NCBI GenBank assembly: GCA_043822165.1 | Contig: JBDRCA010000037.1 | Coordinates: forward strand, 1 to 17,091 | DNA length: 17,091 nucleotides | Source: SCGC-AAA252-I15 sp043822165 | GTDB lineage: Archaea > Altiarchaeota > Altiarchaeia > IMC4 > SCGC-AAA252-I15 | Direction: 5' to 3' | Shown here: piece after piece, positions 15,261 through 17,091 of the stretch | Layout: each line of letters opens with the position of its first letter | Numbering within the stretch: position 1 is the first letter of the stretch | The notes under the pieces: generated by a model | The model's input: only the letters and a program-made list of their open reading frames with translations | Told to the model about the DNA's origin: nothing | Database searches by the model: none | Translations under genes and position numbers: made by a program

Positions 15261-15290
15261 ATTTAATTAGGTTTCCCGACTATTAAATAC
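15261..15290. promoter_or_regulatory. Divergent promoter region between eif1A and hisI
   Basis: Only 44 nt separate the two divergent ATGs. Minus-strand GTATTTAATAG (about 15280-15290) is centred 30 nt from the eif1A ATG. Plus-strand ATTTAATTAG (15261-15270) would start transcription near 15291, just before the hisI ATG. Each TATA box thus lies next to the other gene's start, so initiation complexes on the two strands would collide. Confidence 0.5.
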
Positions 15291-15299
15291 TTGTTTAAG

Positions 15300-15698
15300 A
15301 TGGGTGCAATAATCTTCGAAGAACTTAAGACGCGGGAAATCGACGGGATACCAGGATTAATCACCATCATCGCGCAAGACGCTCTGACAAACGACGTATT
15401 AATGGTCGCCTACGCCAACAAGGAGGCGATCGAGAAGACGATTGAAACCGGTAAAGCCCATTATTTTTCGACGAGCCGCAAGAAGATATGGCTTAAAGGC
15501 GAGTCATCCGGGAATGTGCAAAACGTCAAGGAAATATTCGTTGACTGCGACGGAGACGCCTTGATATACAAAATCATCGAGCCGAACCCAGCCTGCCACA
15601 AGGGATACCAAAGCTGCTTCTACAGGAGGATCCAGGACGGCACCATCCGAATCTGCCAGGACCGGAAATTCAACCCAAAAGAAGTATACAAAAAATAG
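15300..15698 (+). CDS. hisI: Phosphoribosyl-AMP cyclohydrolase
   Basis: HisI opens the adenine ring of phosphoribosyl-AMP, the third step of histidine synthesis, using Zn2+ and Mg2+. With the ATG at 15300 it has 132 residues, typical of the stand-alone archaeal enzyme without a fused HisE domain. Visible motifs are D-V-L-M-V-A-Y near 32-38, W-L-K-G-E-S-S-G-N at 64-72, the metal-binding D-C-D-G-D at 82-86, and A-C-H-x-G-x-x-S-C-F-Y at 98-108. Cysteines 83, 99 and 106 keep the 16 and 7 residue spacing of the zinc ligands. A TTG at 15291 would add three residues but coincides with the predicted transcription start. No other his gene is nearby, so the pathway is dispersed or the gene stands alone. 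It converges on a small gene 25 nt away. Confidence 0.95.
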   Translation: MGAIIFEELKTREIDGIPGLITIIAQDALTNDVLMVAYANKEAIEKTIETGKAHYFSTSRKKIWLKGESSGNVQNVKEIFVDCDGDALIYKIIEPNPACHKGYQSCFYRRIQDGTIRICQDRKFNPKEVYKK

Positions 15699-15723
15699 AG
15701 AAACAAAGAGTTGCAGGGCAAAA

Positions 15724-15918
15724 TCATCTGTGTTTCCCCGGTTTTTTCTCCTCTGCCTCATCTGGTTCTGTCAGAGCAGGCAATAATTCTTCTAACTGGT
15801 CTGGAGGAAATTGACTTAAATCAAGTTTACCCACGCCCGGAACATCTGCCGTTACTTTACCATCTCTAACCGTAATCTTCGGTTTTGGCCTAGTTTTTGA
15901 AATCCGTTTCGCACCCAT
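15724..15918 (-). CDS. Small hypothetical protein (64 aa)
   Basis: The 64-residue product has a basic N-terminus (K-R, K-x-R-P-K-P-K) and a middle with beta-like alternation and a D-V-P-G-V-G-K-L-D-L segment. A P-P-D-Q-L-E-E-L-L helix and an acidic then Lys-rich tail follow. No family is recognised, and no signal peptide, cysteine cluster or membrane segment is seen. It has an ATG start with an AT-rich upstream region holding a TATA-like element about 27 nt away, consistent with a leaderless transcript. The coherent charge pattern and a promoter favour a real gene. It could be a small nucleic-acid or ribosome-associated protein, but that is speculation. Confidence 0.6.
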   Translation of the reverse strand: MGAKRISKTRPKPKITVRDGKVTADVPGVGKLDLSQFPPDQLEELLPALTEPDEAEEKKPGKHR

Positions 15919-15940
15919 AAATAAAAAATAAGATAAATAA

Positions 15941-15951
15941 GTTAAATAATA
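15941..15951 (-). promoter_or_regulatory. TATA-like element of the 64-aa gene (possibly also usable on the plus strand)
   Basis: The minus strand reads TATTATTTAAC, centred about 27 nt from the ATG at 15918. The same stretch on the plus strand (TTAAATAATATA, ending near 15953) is also TATA-like and could start a transcript into the hairpin region that begins near 15990. Confidence 0.4.
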
Positions 15952-15992
15952 TACCCTACCCCCACACTACGGATAACAAAAGCGGGTAAATG

Positions 15993-16165
15993 AAGTTTTT
16001 CTGAACGGGGTGCTTTAGCGGATTATTCAGAAAAATTTGGGCAATTTCCGCAGAAATTGCCGTTTAGTCGCTGTTAACCAACCGAACGACGCCGCAAGGC
16101 GGAGTGAGGCAAGCCCGACAGGGCGAAGAGTTGCGGGCCGCCGTAAAAGTTTTATTTTTACTGTT
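15993..16165 (+). ncRNA. Candidate structured small RNA: series of hairpins ending in a T-rich tract
   Basis: This stretch has no credible ORF but several inverted repeats in a row. A 13-bp stem pairs 15993-16005 with 16026-16038 (one G-U pair). A perfect 8-bp stem pairs 16040-16047 with 16054-16061. CGCC/GGCG closes a GCAA (GNRA) tetraloop at 16090-16101, and GCCC/GGGC closes GACA at 16113-16124. After about 25 nt a T-rich run (GTTTTATTTTTA, 16149-16160) could terminate transcription. A TATA-like element near 15948 could initiate it. The Watson-Crick stems are seen directly; that it is transcribed is inference. It may instead be an extragenic repeat or the remnant of a mobile-element end. 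No known RNA family is recognised. Confidence 0.4.
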
Positions 16166-16173
16166 GGACATAT

Positions 16174-16185
16174 ACTTTTATATAG
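16174..16185 (+). promoter_or_regulatory. TATA box upstream of the interrupted AT-rich ORF
   Basis: ACTTTTATATAG is a near-ideal archaeal TATA element. Transcription would start near 16206, about 55 nt before the ATG at 16261. No ribosome-binding site is obvious before that ATG. Confidence 0.5.
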
Positions 16186-16260
16186 ATCAGAAAAGACAAC
16201 GAAATAGAATACAGTTTTATTTAGGTATTATCAACAAGTTATTGGATCAATGTCAGAATA

Positions 16261-16460
16261 ATGAAAAAGAAAATTGATAGGATAGTTGGTTTTGATTCGC
16301 GCAGATTTATCCGTCTCGACTTTAATGCATTACTGGGGATAGGAGTAACAGTTGATGACTACGCGTGTTTGGTACGTGTCTACAAAAATTGGATAAAGAA
16401 CATTTTTAAAAGTAGTGGCTTTAAACAAAATAGGTTGGTTTACAAATCCTTTGATCTAAA
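16261..16460 (+). pseudogene. N-terminal fragment of an unidentified gene, probably cut by the IS200-type element
   Basis: The reading frame from ATG 16261 runs to a stop at 16506, but its last 15 or so codons lie inside the terminal hairpin and end of the insertion element. About 66 residues appear native: basic, with F-D-S-R-R-F-I-R-L-D near the start and a D-D-Y-A-C-L-V segment. I recognise no family. The region is much more AT-rich than the housekeeping genes and has a good TATA box, suggesting a transferred gene. IS200-type elements insert without target duplication, so the rest of the gene would be expected beyond position 17091, outside the window. It may equally be a short intact gene ending in the IS. 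Confidence 0.4.
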
Positions 16461-16467
16461 TAAATAT

Positions 16468-16487
16468 CCCCACAGCAAGCTGTGGGG
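16468..16487 (-). repeat. Right-end hairpin of the IS200-type element
   Basis: CCCCACAGC and GCTGTGGGG flank an AA loop, forming a perfect palindrome. It lies 3 nt past the tnpA stop, so it may both be recognised by TnpA as single-stranded DNA and help end the transcript. Confidence 0.75.
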
Positions 16488-16490
16488 TAT

Positions 16491-16943
16491 TCACAGCGTG
16501 CCGTAGTCTGTTATTTTAGTTTGCCTTTGTCTCTGGGTTTTGTGTTTCACCCCCTGTGATTGACGGATGTAGTGTCTTACTGTGTCATTGTTTACTGCTC
16601 CCACGCTACGATAGAACTTGCCGCGGCTCCAGAGGTGGCCGCCCCAGTAGCGGCGGCGCAGTTGCGGAAACTGCTTGAACAGCTTCCTTGCTGAAATGCT
16701 CTTTAACGCCTGCACGACCCGACTAACACACTGGTCAGGCCTCAAACACACAAACAAGTGCAGGTGATCACCCATCACCTGCAACTCCTTAATCACGAAA
16801 TTATAGGTGCGTGCGACCTCCTGGAAAATCTGCTCGCACGCACTTTTAACCTCGCCAGATAAAACATTATAACGGTACTTCGGTGAAAACACAAGGTGAA
16901 AATTCACCTCGCCACAGCCGTGGCTCACGCTAACCAAATCCAT
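16491..16943 (-). CDS. tnpA: IS200-type Y1 HUH transposase
   Basis: The 150-residue protein is a single-strand DNA transposase that cuts at the element ends and joins them through a 5'-phosphotyrosine. The HUH motif is H60-L-H62 in M-G-D-H-L-H-L-F, and the catalytic tyrosine is Y125 in R-H-Y-I-R-Q-S-Q, with the conserved glutamine Q129. N-F-H-L-V-F-S-P-K-Y-R at 14-24 and H-L-W-S-R-G-K-F at 103-110 complete the family pattern. The length is normal and no frameshift is seen, so it may be active. The start at 16943 is chosen because GGAGG (16952-16956) lies 8 nt upstream and homologues begin at about this point. The frame is open back to 17045, but that stretch is hairpin DNA of the leader. A Lys/Arg/Gln-rich tail (131-143) follows the catalytic helix. 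Confidence 0.93.
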   Translation of the reverse strand: MDLVSVSHGCGEVNFHLVFSPKYRYNVLSGEVKSACEQIFQEVARTYNFVIKELQVMGDHLHLFVCLRPDQCVSRVVQALKSISARKLFKQFPQLRRRYWGGHLWSRGKFYRSVGAVNNDTVRHYIRQSQGVKHKTQRQRQTKITDYGTL

Positions 16944-16951
16944 TTTGTATG

Positions 16952-17006
16952 CCTCCATACGGCGGCCTCTCAAAGTCCCGCCGAAGGCGGGTGCGCCGCC
17001 GTATGG
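16952..17006 (-). promoter_or_regulatory. Leader hairpin and ribosome-binding site of tnpA
   Basis: A perfect 12-bp stem pairs 16955-16966 with 16995-17006 and encloses a second 6-bp hairpin (16977-16991, GAA loop). The 3' foot of the outer stem shares two bases with the Shine-Dalgarno GGAGG at 16952-16956. In the well-studied bacterial IS200, leader structures block read-through transcription and hide the ribosome-binding site; a similar repressive role is inferred here. Confidence 0.6.
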
Positions 17007-17033
17007 AAAAATATTAGAAACACAAAAACTTAG

Positions 17034-17078
17034 GTCGTCTTTCATCTGCGATGCAAAGCATCGCAGTATTCAGACGAC
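17034..17078 (-). repeat. Left-end hairpin of the IS200-type element
   Basis: CTGCGATGC and GCATCGCAG flank an AAA loop (17046-17066). GTCGTCT (17034-17040) and AGACGAC (17072-17078) add an outer stem, leaving a small internal loop that contains part of the TGAATA guide-like motif. Confidence 0.7.
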
Positions 17079-17091
17079 ATATCTAGATAAA

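Larger units (their letters stand above)
16460..17087 (-). mobile_element. IS200-type insertion sequence (IS200/IS605 family), single tnpA
   Basis: A lone Y1 HUH transposase gene is bracketed by terminal hairpins, as in IS200-group elements. The right-end hairpin is 16468-16487 (perfect 9-bp stem with an AA loop), 3 nt after the tnpA stop. The left-end hairpin is 17046-17066 (perfect 9-bp stem, AAA loop), with an outer 7-bp stem pairing 17034-17040 with 17072-17078. On the transposase strand both hairpins are directly preceded by TGAATA (17067-17072 and 16488-16493), the place where family 'guide' sequences lie. TTTAT occurs just outside each end (17087-17091 and 16460-16464) and may be the target/cleavage motif; the exact boundaries are therefore estimates. 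No tnpB or guide-RNA region is present. Confidence 0.75.

Noticed and set aside
16944..17045. N-terminal extension of TnpA by 34 residues
   Set aside because: The extension is encoded by the left-end and leader hairpins and does not look like family sequence; GGAGG at 16952-16956 points to the start at 16943.
16460..17087. TnpB or guide-RNA (omega RNA-type) gene with the IS element
   Set aside because: No tnpB-like ORF is present in the window; the element fits the single-gene IS200 group.
1..17091. tRNA or rRNA genes
   Set aside because: No T-loop (GGTTCGAATCC-like) with matching acceptor stem and no rRNA-like conserved stretch was recognised on either strand by eye.

Overview
The window is archaeal. 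It carries a eukaryote-type translation factor aIF1A directly upstream of a RIO1-type kinase, a ComB-family phosphatase, a DUF835 membrane protein, and TATA-box promoters about 28-30 nt upstream of start codons, so several transcripts look leaderless. The Cys-rich secreted proteins, the single hisI and the very large glycoprotein-like surface protein would suit a little-studied (DPANN- or Altiarchaeota-like) lineage. That placement is inference and cannot be settled from this sequence.

Layout. Positions 1-2244 (+) hold a DUF835 membrane protein followed by two small exported Cys-rich proteins; all three appear to be envelope proteins. Positions 2258-5231 (-) are a tightly packed operon, inositol-monophosphatase family -> phosphoglycerate mutase (gpmI) -> comB, whose genes overlap by 4 nt (ATGA). 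Upstream on the same strand is ilvD (5300-6955) with its own TATA box squeezed against the end of the preceding gene. Positions 6996-14087 (-) encode one exported protein of 2363 residues. It has Ig-like N-terminal domains, a von Willebrand A (VWA) domain split by about 930 residues, a C25/gingipain-like cysteine peptidase domain with visible His and Cys, and C-terminal beta domains. Next come rio1 and aIF1A (-), then divergent hisI (+) and a small hypothetical gene (-).

The most striking signal lies inside the giant protein. Between the two halves of the VWA domain are six tandem 'head' segments of 40-45 residues (F-x-D-D-x-E-G...W) followed by six tandem 'tail' segments of 96-107 residues (x-M-T-L...I-D-D-I-x-V). 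A head plus a tail makes one beta-sandwich domain, and only the last head is contiguous with a tail. The simplest reading is a Russian-doll series, H1[H2[H3[H4[H5[H6-T1]T2]T3]T4]T5]T6, itself nested in the VWA domain.

The right end (15919-17091) is accessory DNA. It holds a series of hairpins ending in a T-rich tract (candidate small RNA), an AT-rich ORF with a good promoter that appears to be cut by an insertion, and an IS200-type element with a Y1 HUH transposase, hairpins at both ends and a large hairpin just before the transposase ribosome-binding site.
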